From contig NC_062232.1 of NCBI RefSeq assembly GCF_902686445.1, forward strand, positions 89,948,932 through 90,012,931: DNA of 64,000 bases, in the 5' to 3' direction. This document shows, piece after piece, positions 1 through 12,415 of the stretch. Both the position numbers and the translations under genes were made by a program. The DNA is from Sciurus carolinensis (Eukaryota; Chordata; Mammalia; Rodentia; Sciuridae). Every line of letters starts with the position of its first letter. Position 1 is the stretch's first letter. The notes beneath the pieces are model-generated. The model saw nothing but the letters and a program-made list of their open reading frames with translations, was not told the origin of the DNA and made no database searches.

Positions 1-537
1 GGAAGAAACTAGCAGGTAGAAACTGAACATCATATAGTGGTATTAGTTTTTGATACTTGTCAAAAGACTAACAAGAAAATACTAAGTTTAATTTCTATAA
101 GATTTGCTACAATTTTCAAGTCCCACTCCTTGATACTCTCCTCCCACTCTCAAACGTGTTTGCCAATTCATGTTCTTATAGACCAGGGAAAATTTCTTTT
201 GCTTGGGAGATGGATGTAGAGGAAGGCATCAGATGTCACTCATCTTAAGTTGTCCGGAAGAAGCTCAGAAATGTGTGCCTCTTGTGTCTCCTACTTTTAT
301 TTTCCCAACTCGTTACAAAGTTTTAGGACAGGAAGATGCCTGGGTCCCAAGGGCATTAGCCTAACACAGTGCTTGCTGTTCCTCTTCAAGAACCCTATTA
401 ACTCCCATTGGAAAGGAGAGCGATATGAACTCAGTTTCGTGGTACAACCCTCTGTAACTCCCTAACACAAACCCAAGAGGTGGGGAAAAGGAGGGGGTCC
501 AAAGAGTAGGAGGGAAAGGGGTCAGGAGAAGACTCAC
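1..537 (-). other. COL4A6: COL4A6 intron 2 (5' part, minus strand)
   Basis: This non-coding stretch lies downstream of the COL4A6 exon 2 donor on the minus strand. I see no SINE, L1 or further collagen exon (no Gly-X-Y coding) in it. Short open frames here have no recognisable protein features. Confidence 0.75.
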
Positions 538-589
538 CGCTTCTACCAGTTCTTCGGTCAGGCAAAAGGAAACCAGAAGCAGCCACAAC
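538..589 (-). CDS. COL4A6: COL4A6 exon 2, signal peptide part
   Basis: This is a 52-nt internal coding exon of collagen alpha-6(IV), a secreted basement-membrane collagen. On the minus strand a tttcag acceptor (590-595) precedes it and a gtgagt donor (532-537) follows. It contributes one base to a split codon, then 17 codons reading LWLLLVSFCLTEELVEA. From recall of the human protein, this matches the shared COL4A6 segment LWLLLVTLCLTEELAAA, the hydrophobic core and end of the signal peptide. The phase (one leading base) fits both known alternative first exons. Further exons (7S region and collagen repeats) lie outside the window, beyond position 1. Confidence 0.93.
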
Positions 590-781
590 CTGAAACGAGA
601 AGGAGTGTGAGTAATATTGGCTCTCTGGGTTCTAGGGTCTTGCGTCTGCCGCTACCCCCCAATCCCTTTTTGATGCCTGATTCCACTTTCTCTACAGTGA
701 CAGAAGTACAAATATAATCCGGCCTGGCAAAGTAGCCCGAAGTAGGAAAGAGAAGGGAAGCTCAGAGCAGCAAGAGCTCAC

Positions 782-792
782 CCAGGGTGCAT
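782..792 (-). CDS. COL4A6: COL4A6 first exon, coding part (MHPG isoform)
   Basis: On the minus strand the ATG at 792-790 is followed by CAC, CCT and GG, then a gtgagc donor at 781-776. Spliced to exon 2 this gives a protein beginning MHPG-LWLLLV, which is how I recall one of the two human COL4A6 isoforms starting. Exon 1 and exon 2 are only 192 bp apart. The 5' UTR runs to higher coordinates into a GC-rich patch (about 795-900), but the transcription start cannot be fixed from sequence. The other known start (MLINK isoform, from an alternative first exon) was searched for across 800-2700 and not found. Confidence 0.88.
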
Positions 793-2365
793 GCTTGCGG
801 CTCCTCAGACGCTGGGTCCCGGGAGACTGCTAAGTGGCTCCGCGGCGCTGGCTCATCGGGACTCCGTTGATGCTCGGCGGCTGCTTTCTTACTCAGGACA
901 GGATAAGAGGGCTAAGTGGCTCAGTTTAGAAAAAAGCAGTCAGCTTCCAGATAAGAAGTGCCTCAAAGGGAAAAATGCTCAGCGGTGCCCGCTACAACTT
1001 GCTGCACTCAAGAGATAGTTCCATGCGCCAGGAGAGGAAGGAATGGAGGGGAACGGGGCGTGGCTGTCTGTTGTCAATCATCCCCCCTACCTTGGGCAGC
1101 CGGTTGTCTCTCACATTCAGGCACCTCTGCACACAGCAGTTCCAAATGTCTCCACAGCTTCATGCACAGGCATTTAGAAACTAATATACTAAGACTTAAG
1201 CAACTAGGCATTATATACTTCCGTAAACCACTGTTAAATTACACATAAATAGAGTTAGGCATACTATTCCTACATCTACAGGCCCCAAAGTGCTCATGCA
1301 CTCAGGCCTAGTGCATGCAATACTCATTCTTATTGATTGCACACTAAGCACTTGGGAAGATAAGGGGGGGGGGGTCCTTGGAGTTGTAAATCGACTTACT
1401 CTAAACTCAGCAGAACCTAAGGATGAATGGGCCCGCGTGAAACAGATCCAAAAGACTCTAAAGTGGTTAATCCTAGGGAGCGAGATAACCGAAATATTCT
1501 GAGGAAGTCCTCAGCAAGTTCCTGAAAGACTCTCCAAGGAGTTCACAAATGTATTTTCTGGGCTTTTAGGCACTTTAAAAAATCTATCAAAGTTACCAAA
1601 GTAATGTTCAAGTCTACTTTATGTGGGAGATGCCAATTCAACTGCCATCAACTCCATATACATATTTCCAGTTAGGTGTTTGTGTTCATTCTAAGGAAAA
1701 CTGCACTAAAATGATTTAATTCCTTTGCCATGTATCCTTCTGAAACACAACTACAAGAGTCAATACCTTTGTTAGGAGATAAATATTAATTATGGAATTC
1801 AATGTGGTTAAGTAAAAAGATGTGACTGTATCATGACAACATTCAGCCATATAATAATTCCTAATACATAGAATGCCTCCAAATCCTGTATATGTATCAC
1901 ACGTCGATTATTCACACACACTTAAATATGTTCATTTTCTTCATTCATAACTCTATATTTCCAATATTTTTACACTTTCTACTTGTATAAAGAAACTTTG
2001 CTCTGCGAGCACTTAGATGACAAAGACAACCAGAAATCCAGAAAGCTGCGACCAAAATTCGTTTCTAATGATTAACAATAAAAAACAGTCTCTCTGAGAT
2101 CCATCCGCTAAAAAAATAGTCCCAGCTCAGGTTTATTTGTAATTGGCTTTGATGCTCACACCAATGAGTGGAACTGGGCAGGGAAGAGCAGTGCAAACGG
2201 AAGGTGCAAATGAACGAATAGGAAAGCTTCCCGGTTGAACTCACGGTGCTCAATCTACTGGTCTAGAAGTTTCCCTCCCCCAAATAACTGAGCGTCACTC
2301 CCTCGCAGGTTGCTGGTGGAGTCTAAAGCGGTGGCGGAGTGATACTTAAATTCCCTGGTGCTGGC

Positions 2366-2390
2366 GGGGAGGGGGCGGTGCGGGAGGGGG
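2366..2390 (+). promoter_or_regulatory. G-quadruplex-type motif overlapping GC box
   Basis: There are four G runs of at least three within 25 bp: 2366-2369, 2371-2375, 2382-2384 and 2386-2390. The GC box lies inside. The sequence shows the motif; folding is inferred. Confidence 0.6.
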
Positions 2391-2484
2391 AAGAGAGGGC
2401 GGAAAGTAGATCTGTGGGACTTGAGTGAGGAAAAAGTTTGCAAGTCTGGACAGAAGGGAAAAGTGCTCCCGAGAGACCGGCTTT

Positions 2485-2552
2485 GGGGAGGGGAGGGGGG
2501 AGGGAAGAAGAGCTTCTCTTCTTTCTCTCTTTTTTTTCTTCTTCTCCCCCCC
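2485..2552 (+). promoter_or_regulatory. G4 motif in purine block followed by pyrimidine block
   Basis: 2485-2512 is all purine and contains four G runs (2485-2488, 2490-2493, 2495-2500, 2502-2504). It is followed at once by an all-pyrimidine stretch, 2513-2552. Such tracts can form quadruplex or triplex structures and commonly bind Sp/MAZ-type zinc-finger proteins. Function here is inferred. Confidence 0.6.
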
Positions 2553-2648
2553 GTACTTCTTTCTCTTCACCCAAGCCGACCTACACAATTGGGACACCCT
2601 CGCTGTCCCTCTCCTGCTCTAGCTCTCTCCCAATAAACCCTCAAGATT

Positions 2649-2693
2649 ATGTCAGTTGGTCCGAGCCAGCCGGGGATTTCGTGCGGGTGCTGA
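2649..2693 (+). CDS. Upstream ORF in COL4A5 5' UTR (14 codons)
   Basis: An ATG at 2649 opens a 14-codon frame (MSVGPSQPGISCGC) that stops with TGA at 2691-2693, 24 bp before the COL4A5 start. If transcription begins upstream of 2649, ribosomes would meet this ATG first. Its -3 base is T and +4 is T, a weak start context, so leaky scanning is expected. No conservation data are available here. Confidence 0.4.
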   Translation: MSVGPSQPGISCGC

Positions 2694-4985
<2,292 letters not shown>

Positions 4986-5190
4986 ATTTTTTGCCTTTTT
5001 TATTGATGCAGTATAATTTTACATAATAGTGGGATTCATCATACTATATCCATATATGAATAGAACATAATCAATTTCATTTCATTCCCTAATACTTTGC
5101 CTTCCCTCCCCTCCTTCCTTTCCCTGATCTACTTGTTCTACTTTACTAATCTCCCTTCTGTGATTATTATTATTGTTGTTGTTTTAATTA
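4986..5190 (-). repeat. L1 3'-end fragment, antisense
   Basis: The stretch resembles the first part (3' end) of the antisense L1 at 6876-7975: tttttattgatgcag, then a cataatagtg-type segment and a C/T-rich tract. It looks like a 3'-end-only L1 copy. Confidence 0.45.
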
Positions 5191-5531
5191 GTGCAGAAAA
5201 TAGCATATTTTTATGTTAAGATAATTGTACTTGTATAGACTGATTCAGCAGGACATATACTTAAATCTATGGATATGGATATATGTACAATGTAAAAAAA
5301 TTACGCTACTTTTACTATCCAAATGTGATTAAGTTGGTTTTTGTGCAGTGAAGTGGATAGATTTCTCTAATTTAAATATATTATGTGCCTTGTCACCAGT
5401 GGCAAGAATTCATCAAGGGTAGGAATGTGGTTTGTAGACTTGAAATAATTTTTTCTCTATGAAATGTACTGCTCCATAGGAACAGTTTGTCATCATTGTC
5501 TTCATTATCATTATATTTTACATTTTTGACA

Positions 5532-5797
5532 GTTTATTATGTGCTAGGCTCTATGCTAGTAAGGTAATAGACATTGTCATAAATTAATCGTGTGTGTGGG
5601 GGGGTGCTGGGGATCAAATCCCAGGCCTCATGCATGCTAAACACTTTTCTTCTTCACAACAGACTTATAAGGTAAATATCATTATTGCAGATGAGAAAAA
5701 TACAAATCATAGAGGATGGATAAGTAACTTGCCAAAAATCACATAGGTAGTAAGTTGTAGAGCTGAAAAATTTAAATTTGGTCAGTTTGACTCCCTT
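5532..5797 (-). repeat. MIR SINE, antisense, split by an ID element
   Basis: It reads like the reverse complement of MIR: a gtgctaggct region, then cagatgagaaa, taagtaacttgcc, cacataggtagtaagt and a tctgactcc-like end. An antisense ID copy at about 5600-5646 interrupts it. MIR is an old mammal-wide tRNA-derived SINE. Confidence 0.75.
5600..5646 (-). repeat. ID SINE fragment, antisense
   Basis: A G-rich lead is followed by gtgctggggatcaaatccca and ggcctcatgcatgctaa, the reverse complement of the ID B-box half. The A-box half is missing. It sits inside the MIR. Confidence 0.7.
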
Positions 5798-6810
5798 TTC
5801 CCTTAACAACTCTTATACTGTGTCCTTCGTATGTAGTCTATAGAGATTTAGTTAGTATTCAGAGTGTTTGGATTTCTGCTACTTTTTGGGGAGTGACACA
5901 GAAGGTACAATGAAAATGACAGCAGAGATTGCTTTTCTTCCTGCTGACATTAGAAGAAGTAGCATAGTATAATGGCAGATGGAACTTTGTACTTAAAAAT
6001 ATCAGAGTTTGATCTATAAATTTGTATCTATGTAGAGTGAGGTAATTTAAATGCAGTTTAAAAGCAATTGCTGTTGCAGGTTGTTTGATTTTATGCAATC
6101 ACAATATATAAAATGTTAGATTTAAAAAAAACTATAACTTGTGGTAGATGATTGACTTTAAATAAAAATTTCTCTTATGATTCTTTAATTAGTCAGTTTC
6201 CACAGTAATTTTAAATATGCTGAACTTTTCAGGAATGTCTCCTGTGAAAAAACAGTGTATATGTGTTTGGTAGCACATTTCTATTTAAAATGTTTAATTC
6301 AGTTTTGTTGTTACCAATTTGCATACACCATCATGTCCAATTCTATTTGCTTAACCACCTGTATATCTTTAGTCTTGTGCATCTATTTATACTTGTGCCT
6401 GTCCTGTGACTGTGCAAGAGTGTGTACATTTTTTCCTAAATTTATTTGACTGAGGATGTCTGTGTATGCAAGACTTGAGACTCTTTACCCAGTTAATGTT
6501 GATAGATAACTTGGTTAAAAGAGTGTCTGCTGAGTTTATCAGCTATAAAGTCATGATTTGCTCCCTTTGTAATTACAAAGTGAGATCTTTTGAAATTATA
6601 CAGGGCAGTGTTGTTAGACACTGCAAAATATTTATTTCTCATCTGTCGCCACCTGTGACATCCTTTTTTCCCCCACAGTTTTAGCATCTATTAATGTTTC
6701 GACATAAATAATTATTACAGTGACAAATGGTGATTTTAATTTTCTGAAAAATTTACATTTATTAATTAATTGAATTCTATAATGGAATGTTTCCTTTACT
6801 ATTACTGGTA
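5798..6810 (+). other. Intron sequence, nothing recognised
   Basis: AT-rich sequence without identifiable repeats or coding signals. Confidence 0.45.
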
Positions 6811-6875
6811 TTTTTTTTTTGGCAGTACTAGGGATTGAACCCAGAAACATTATCTCTGAGCTATATCCCCAGACT
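6811..6875 (-). repeat. ID SINE, antisense
   Basis: A poly-T run is followed by an interrupted ggattgaaccc B-box complement and ctgagctatatcccca, the A-box complement. Confidence 0.75.
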
Positions 6876-7975
6876 TTTCTTTTTCAAATTACAGCTGTAT
6901 AATTATACATATATAGTAGTTGAATTCATCCTGAGAAAATTACATGAGCCTGAACTTCAATTTCAGTCTATTTTTCTTCTTTTCCCTTCCCCATTCCGCC
7001 CATTTTCCCCCCTTCTCCTTCCTCTACACTGGTAGACTTCCTTTAACTCTTCTTTTTATTTATATTTGATTGATTCTTTTTGCTTATACATAAAGGTGAA
7101 ATTCCCTGTGGTATATTTATGTTATATGTGTACGTAACATTATTTAAGAATTAATTCTGCATGGCCTCAGGTTACCCATCCCTCCACTCTGCCCCTGCAT
7201 CTCCTCATTCTGTTACTGAGCTTCCCTAAATCTTTATCCTTCCCTCCCCCTTTCTTTCATTTTACTCTTGCTTCCACATGTGAGATAAAAGATTCGACCT
7301 TTTAGTTTCTGAGTTTGGCTTATTTCGCTTAGTATGATGTTCTCCATTTCCATCCATCTGTCAACAAATGCCATAATTACATTTTTCTTTATGGCTGAGT
7401 AGAACTCCATTGTGTGTATATATATATATACACATTAATCCATTCAACAATTGACAGGCATCTGGTTTGATTCTGTAATTTAGCTATTGTGAGTTGTGCT
7501 GCTGTAAACATTGAGGTGGATATATCCATATGGTATACTGATTTTAGATACTTTGGGAAAATACCAAGTAGTAGGATATCTGGGTCATATGGTGGTTCCA
7601 TCCCTAGTTTTTTGGAATCTCCATACACCTTTTCAGAGTGGATGTACTAGTCTGTGGTCCCACCAACAATGTACAAGTGTACCTTCTTCCCCACATCCTC
7701 ATCAGCATTTATTGCTTTTTTGTATTCTTGGTCATTGCCATTCTGACTGGAGTAAGATAAAATCTTGGTGTAGTTTTGATTTGCATTTCCCTGAGTGCTA
7801 GAGAGGTTGAACATTTTTTTGTATATTTGTTGGCCATTTGTGTTTCTTGGAGAAGTTTCTGTTTAGTTCTTTTGCCCATTTATTGAATGGGTTATTTGGG
7901 TTATTTTGGTGTTACATTTAAAAATTTTTTTATATATTCTGGATATTGATCTCCTATTGGAGGAATACTCAGCCC
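6876..7975 (-). mobile_element. L1 3' end, antisense, 5' truncated
   Basis: On the minus strand this is the 3' UTR and the C-terminal part of ORF2. The plus strand shows the usual antisense landmarks: ttatggctgagtag, attgacaggcatctgg, tggtggttccat, ccattctgactgg, tttgcatttccctga and ttttgcccatttattgaatg. It is 5' truncated at about 7975 and degenerate. Confidence 0.85.
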
Positions 7976-7984
7976 ATTTTTTTA

Positions 7985-8100
7985 AAGTCATTTTGAGAGA
8001 GGGTCTCCCTTAGTTGCCCAAGTGGGTTCTGAACTTGCTATCATTCTGCCTTAGCCTCCCCAGTGACTGGGGTTATAGGAGTGCACCACTGTACCCAGCT
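7985..8100 (-). repeat. B1-type SINE, antisense
   Basis: A gagagagggtctccct start, then cttgctatcattctgcctta, ggttataggagtgcacca and a ctgtacccagct end: the 7SL-derived B1 half without a clear ID half. Confidence 0.75.
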
Positions 8101-8512
8101 CCAGTATTATTGTTTTATTTTATGTATTTATGTAGTCATTTGTTCATTTATAGAAGTATAGACTTAATGAATGTTTTATTATATGGGTTATAATGAATAA
8201 TACTACTATTACAGTTTTTTATTTGTTGCCAAAATTACTATAGATTTGGCCAACAGGCATCCCTTCACATTGGCTTCTATGTCTGTTCAACTTGTTTCCA
8301 TCATTTATTGAGCTTTCCATTACTTTCTGGCACTACATAATGTTCTAGGCTCATTTCTACTTTCCTAGTCCCAATCCTGGAATGAGCCATTTCTCCAAGG
8401 AGTTCTGGTTCTTTTTATTAAAGAATGGTATTTAGAAACCAAGATATGAGTGCTTTTCATGCTCATTGCCACTGTGATGTCATTGCTTCTAGTCCTCAAC
8501 AGATAAATCTAT

Positions 8513-8650
8513 TAAATATATGTATATATATACATGAACACATACCTACTTTTATATCAGTTTCTTAGAATCTCTCATTTTATATATATATATATGTATA
8601 TATATGTATGTGTATGTATGTCTCTCTCTGTATATATGTGTATATATATT
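8513..8650. repeat. TA/TG-rich simple repeats
   Basis: Two clusters of (TATG)n, (TA)n and short (TC)n at about 8513-8534 and 8580-8650. Length polymorphism is likely. Confidence 0.85.
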
Positions 8651-8874
8651 AAAAATGCATGTATATGATGGATTCATAACAGTGTGTCTGATTCCAGTCT
8701 AAGAACACTAAATAAAACCATATCTTTGATGTAGTGTGTCTCACTATTTTTTGGTATCTCTCCTCATACATGTTTAGTTCGCTTTTTAAAGGTCTTACTC
8801 GGAGGTTTTAACTTGGCCTATGGAGTCAGAACTAAAATCTGACTAGTAGATATTTGACTTTTAGTAAAATAGTA

Positions 8875-9044
8875 AGGATGAGACAGGAGGCTCACAAGTT
8901 CAAACCTAGCTTCAGCAAAAGCAAGGCAGTAAACAACTCAGTGAGACCCTGTCTCTAAATAAAATATGAAATAAGGCTGGGGATGTGGCTTAGAGATTGA
9001 GTGCCTCCGAGTTTAATCCATGGTATGCCTACCCCCCAAAAAAT
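8875..9044 (+). repeat. B1-ID dimeric SINE, sense, 5' truncated
   Basis: The remaining B1 half ends in gagaccctgtctctaaataa, followed by the ID half (ggctggggatgtggct) and an A-rich tail. Confidence 0.85.
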
Positions 9045-9049
9045 AGTAA

Positions 9050-9160
9050 CTTCTGAGCCTTTATTTCCTCATTGGCAAAAGGGGGACAGCAAAACTTATC
9101 TCACAGATCATTTTGAAGATAAAGTGAGAAAAGTTATGTAAAACACTTAAAAGAGCATTT
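9050..9160 (+). repeat. MIR SINE, sense
   Basis: Matches the MIR 3' half: tttcctcattggcaaaa, then an atctcacagat region and a gtaaaacacttaaaagagc segment. Confidence 0.65.
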
Positions 9161-9195
9161 CATTGTTGTTTTTAAAACTATTAACTTGTTTCCTT

Positions 9196-9288
9196 CTGTG
9201 GTGGTGATGGGGTTTATTAGGGAGGGGACCCGGAGCCTTGCACATGCCAAGCACATCTTCTATCACTAAGCTTCATCCTCAACCCCTT
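9196..9288 (-). repeat. ID SINE, antisense, diverged
   Basis: gagccttgcacatgccaagc and tatcactaagcttcatcctc are recognisable ID complements; the B box is damaged. Confidence 0.6.
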
Positions 9289-9504
9289 AACTTGCTATTT
9301 TCTGCTTCATCAATTCTCTGCCTGATTTTCAAGGCTTATCATGATTTCTTCCATCATCCAACCTTTTTTTTCATTACATTTACAATATACTCCCTCCATT
9401 CTAGCCTAGTTGAGTTTTCCTACAGTCCTTTGAGTATTGCATACATATTTTTGTTTTCCATCTTGATTTGAATTCTCTGGATACAAAGTCTTTGCTCAAT
9501 TCTA

Positions 9505-9715
9505 GCATAATGTTTACATTCATTCAACAGATATTTGTTCAGCAAATCCTAAGTACTTAAGGATTTATTTACATTTTTCTATTTCTACCCTCATGGAGTT
9601 ATATTTCCTACAAAACTATTTTGTGCTAGACACTATTGACAAAGGTAAGTAAGACAAGGTCTCTGCCTTCATGAAGTGTACATGCTAGTAAGAATAGATA
9701 AAAAGTCCTTTGAAA
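9505..9715 (-). repeat. L2 LINE 3' end, antisense
   Basis: cattcattcaacagatattt, then a tgtgctagacactat region and tctctgccttcatgaagtgt, the reverse complement of the L2 3' end. Confidence 0.5.
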
Positions 9716-10269
9716 CTTTCACTTACTACTATCATATCAATTGCTGATTGTACCCTTCTTTGAACATATATAATACTTAGCCTCTCTTAGTTTGGTATTT
9801 ATATGTATTTTATCTTACAAACTTTTATTTTATGGGATTTTATCTATTTTTTTCTACTCAGTAATATACTCTTTGGAGATGATAACTATATATTTGTTCA
9901 TTAATTTAACCAACTTACATGTTGATTTTGTCTGAAGATAGGTAATAAATATACACTTAATATTGAGAAGCTGGAAATTTTGGAAAAATGTAAAGAAGAA
10001 AATAAAAACCTGTTTATAGATTCTGTAGGCCAGAAATAACTTCTATTATTGTTGTGATGATTTTCCTTTCTATATATATATTTAAAAATAAATTGATTAA
10101 AATTTAAAATAATTTAGAATCATACTATATACAATCTTATATTTCAAAGTTTTCCCATCATTAAAATTCTTGGTTTTAAACCATTATTTTTAAATGATTA
10201 TTGTTCATGCAATTTATGTTTATACACACAATAAAGTATTTACCTGTTCACTTTTGTAAGATATATATT
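9716..10269 (+). other. AT-rich intron sequence
   Basis: Very AT-rich, with many short A and T runs. No repeat family or gene recognised. Confidence 0.4.
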
Positions 10270-10416
10270 TTTTATTTATTTTTGTTTTAAACATTTTCTC
10301 ATGGTTGTAAATGGACAGAATGCCTTTATTTGTTTAGTTTTATGTGGTGCTAAGGATCGAACCTAGTGCCTCACACATGCGAGGCAAGTGCTCTGCCACT
10401 GAGCTACAGCCCCAGA
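10270..10416 (-). repeat. ID SINE variant with long 3' tail segment, antisense
   Basis: The ID body (ggatcgaacctagtgcctca, gccactgagctacagcccca) is preceded on the plus strand by ggttgtaaatggacagaatg and a T-rich tract. The same extra segment occurs at 12091 and 60842, so it defines a subtype. Confidence 0.7.
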
Positions 10417-10600
10417 CCTGTAGGATATATTTTAAGAATTAAAGATTTTTAGCTATTGTATTGAGTGCTACTGTGGACATTTCTTATTCTATATTTTTAA
10501 CTTATTTTATCATCACTGCCTCCTTCTTGGGGAATTAATGGGTTAAAGGCAATCCATATATTTAATCTTTGATATATGCAGTAGACTGATATTTACAAAG

Positions 10601-10817
10601 GTCGCATCAGCCTGGCACATTGGCACATGTCTTTTATCCCAGCTACTTTGGAAGCTGAGGCAGGAGGATTGAAAGTTTGAGGCAAGCCTGGGCAGCTTAG
10701 CAATATCCTGCCTTAAAAGTAAAAATAAAAAGTGCTGGTGATATAACTCAGTGGTAGAGTGATAGCCTAGCATGCATAAGGCCCTGGGTTAAATCCCTGA
10801 TACCACACACACAAAAA
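10601..10817 (+). repeat. B1-ID dimeric SINE, sense
   Basis: B1 half (tcccagctactttggaagct, aggcaggaggatt), linker, ID half (actcagtggtagagtgatag, ggccctgggttaaatccc) and a CA/A tail. Confidence 0.85.
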
Positions 10818-11948
10818 AGCTTACATCAGCAGATAAATTATGATAGCCTTTTCTAGTGATTAGTGTTACACCTATTAGTGTCATTTCCACTTTTTTGAGT
10901 ACTTCTTTTTTATTTAAATAAAATTTATTTTAACTGATAAATAAAAATTATACATATTAACAGGATATTATATGTATATTTTGTAATGTTTAAAACAAGT
11001 TAAAGATGTATCTGTGCCCTCAAACATTTATCATTTCTTTATGGTACAAATATTCAAAATGACCTCTTCTAGCTTTATGAAATGTAAAGTACATGATTGT
11101 TACATATATTAACCATATTCTACAATATTACATCAGATCTTCTTACTCTCATCTAACTGTAACTTAGTACCATTGATCAACCTTTCCCCAACCCCCCTCA
11201 CGCGTAATCTCCCCACGTTCTGGTAACCACTATTCTATTCTCTACTTCTAAGAGATCAATTTTTATAGTTCCACACATGAGTGAGGTCATGCAGTACTTG
11301 CCTTTCTGTGCCTGGCTTATTTTACTTAACCTAATAATATCCAGTTCCATTTATGTTGTCACAAATGACAGGATTTCATACTTTTTATGAATGGATAGTA
11401 TTCCATTGTTTATATGTATTATATTTTCTTTATCCATTCATCAGTTGATAGTTTTTTTTCTGTTTCTTGACTATTGTGAATAACACTGCAATAAAATAGG
11501 AGTGCCTCTTCTACCTGCCGATTTCATTTCCTTTGCATGTATTCTAAGGAGTGTGATCATCGAATCATACAGTAGTTTTATTTTTAAGTTTTCAAGCAAC
11601 AATCATATATTTTTCCATAATAGCTGTAACTAACTTACACTCACACCAACAGTGTGCAAGCTTTCCCTTTTCTCCATATTCTTCCAGAAATTATTATCTG
11701 TAGTCTTTCTAGAAATAGCCATTCTTACTGGGTAATATCTCATTGTGGATTTGATTTGCATTTTCCTGATGATAAGTAATGTTGCTTATCTTTCATATAC
11801 CTTGTGGCCATTTGTATATCTTCTTTTCAGAAATGTCTATGTAGATCAAGTGCCCAATTGTATTGGGTTATTTGTTTTTGTGCTCTTGAGATTTTGGAAT
11901 TCCATAAATATTCTGGACATTAACCCCTTATCACATGTATTGTTTGCA

Positions 11949-12045
11949 GGAGCTGGGGAGATAGCTCAGTCAGTAGAGTACTTGCCTTGTAAACACAAGG
12001 CCCTGGGTTCGATCCCCAGCACCCAAAAAAAAAAAAAAAAACTAT
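11949..12045 (+). repeat. ID SINE, sense, with 15-bp target-site duplication
   Basis: A full ID body with intact A box (tagctcagtcag) and B box (ggttcgatccc) and a 17-A tail. It is flanked by perfect catgtattgtttgca copies at 11934-11948 and 12046-12060, within the antisense L1. Confidence 0.92.
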
Positions 12046-12090
12046 CATGTATTGTTTGCAAATGTCTTCTCCCATTCTGTAGGTTTCTTC

Positions 12091-12170
12091 TTTTTTAAAA
12101 AATAATTTTTTGTTGTCAATGGACCTTTATTTTACTTATTTATATGTGGTGCTGAGAATCAAACTGCCTC
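12091..12170 (-). repeat. ID SINE variant fragment, antisense
   Basis: tttgttgtcaatggaccttt, a T-rich tract, then tatgtggtgctgagaatcaa. It is the same tail segment as at 10270, with the ID body truncated. Confidence 0.6.
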
Positions 12171-12296
12171 TACACTGTTAATTGTTTCCTTTCCTGTGCA
12201 GGAGCTTTTTGGCTTAAGTAATCCTATTTGTATCCATTTGCTTTTGTTTTCTGTGTTTTGGGGGTTTTGTCTACAAAATCCTTGCCTACTGTTTCC

Positions 12297-12415
12297 ACTT
12301 TTACATACAAGGAATTTGAGACCCATGGAGATTAAATAATTTATCTAAGTTCATACAGTTAATAAGTGATGGGGCCAGGATTTGAAACAAGGCAGTGTAG
12401 CTGATGACATTTTTC
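12297..12415 (-). repeat. MIR SINE, antisense
   Basis: ggaatttgagaccca, a taatttatctaagttcatac segment and gccaggatttgaaacaaggc match the reverse complement of MIR. Confidence 0.6.

Larger units (their letters stand above)
10905..12296 (-). mobile_element. Old L1 3' end, antisense, interrupted by two SINEs
   Basis: Antisense landmarks run from the 3' UTR (aacttagtaccattgatcaa, tctggtaaccactattctat) through ORF2 (tggatagtattccattg, gatttgcattttcctgatga, tattctggacattaacccct, cttctcccattctgtagg). Two ID elements are inserted (11949-12045 and 12091-12170). Confidence 0.8.

Noticed and set aside
361..588. 75-codon minus-strand ORF starting MWLLLV
   Set aside because: Only 538-589 is exon; the rest reads past the gtgagt donor into the intron, and the true protein start is in the upstream exon.
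1981..2000. Alternative COL4A6 first exon (MLINK type)
   Set aside because: A minus-strand ...tatacaa/gtagaaa donor-like site sits at a plausible place, but there is no ATG in frame and the match is too weak.
2065..2253. 62-codon minus-strand ORF in the shared promoter
   Set aside because: No similarity to COL4A6 and no supporting splice signal; likely chance.
2323..2636. Overlapping ORFs on both strands in the promoter
   Set aside because: They arise from purine/pyrimidine-rich DNA low in stop codons; compositions are Glu/Lys/Arg- or Ser/Pro/Leu-rich with no domain.
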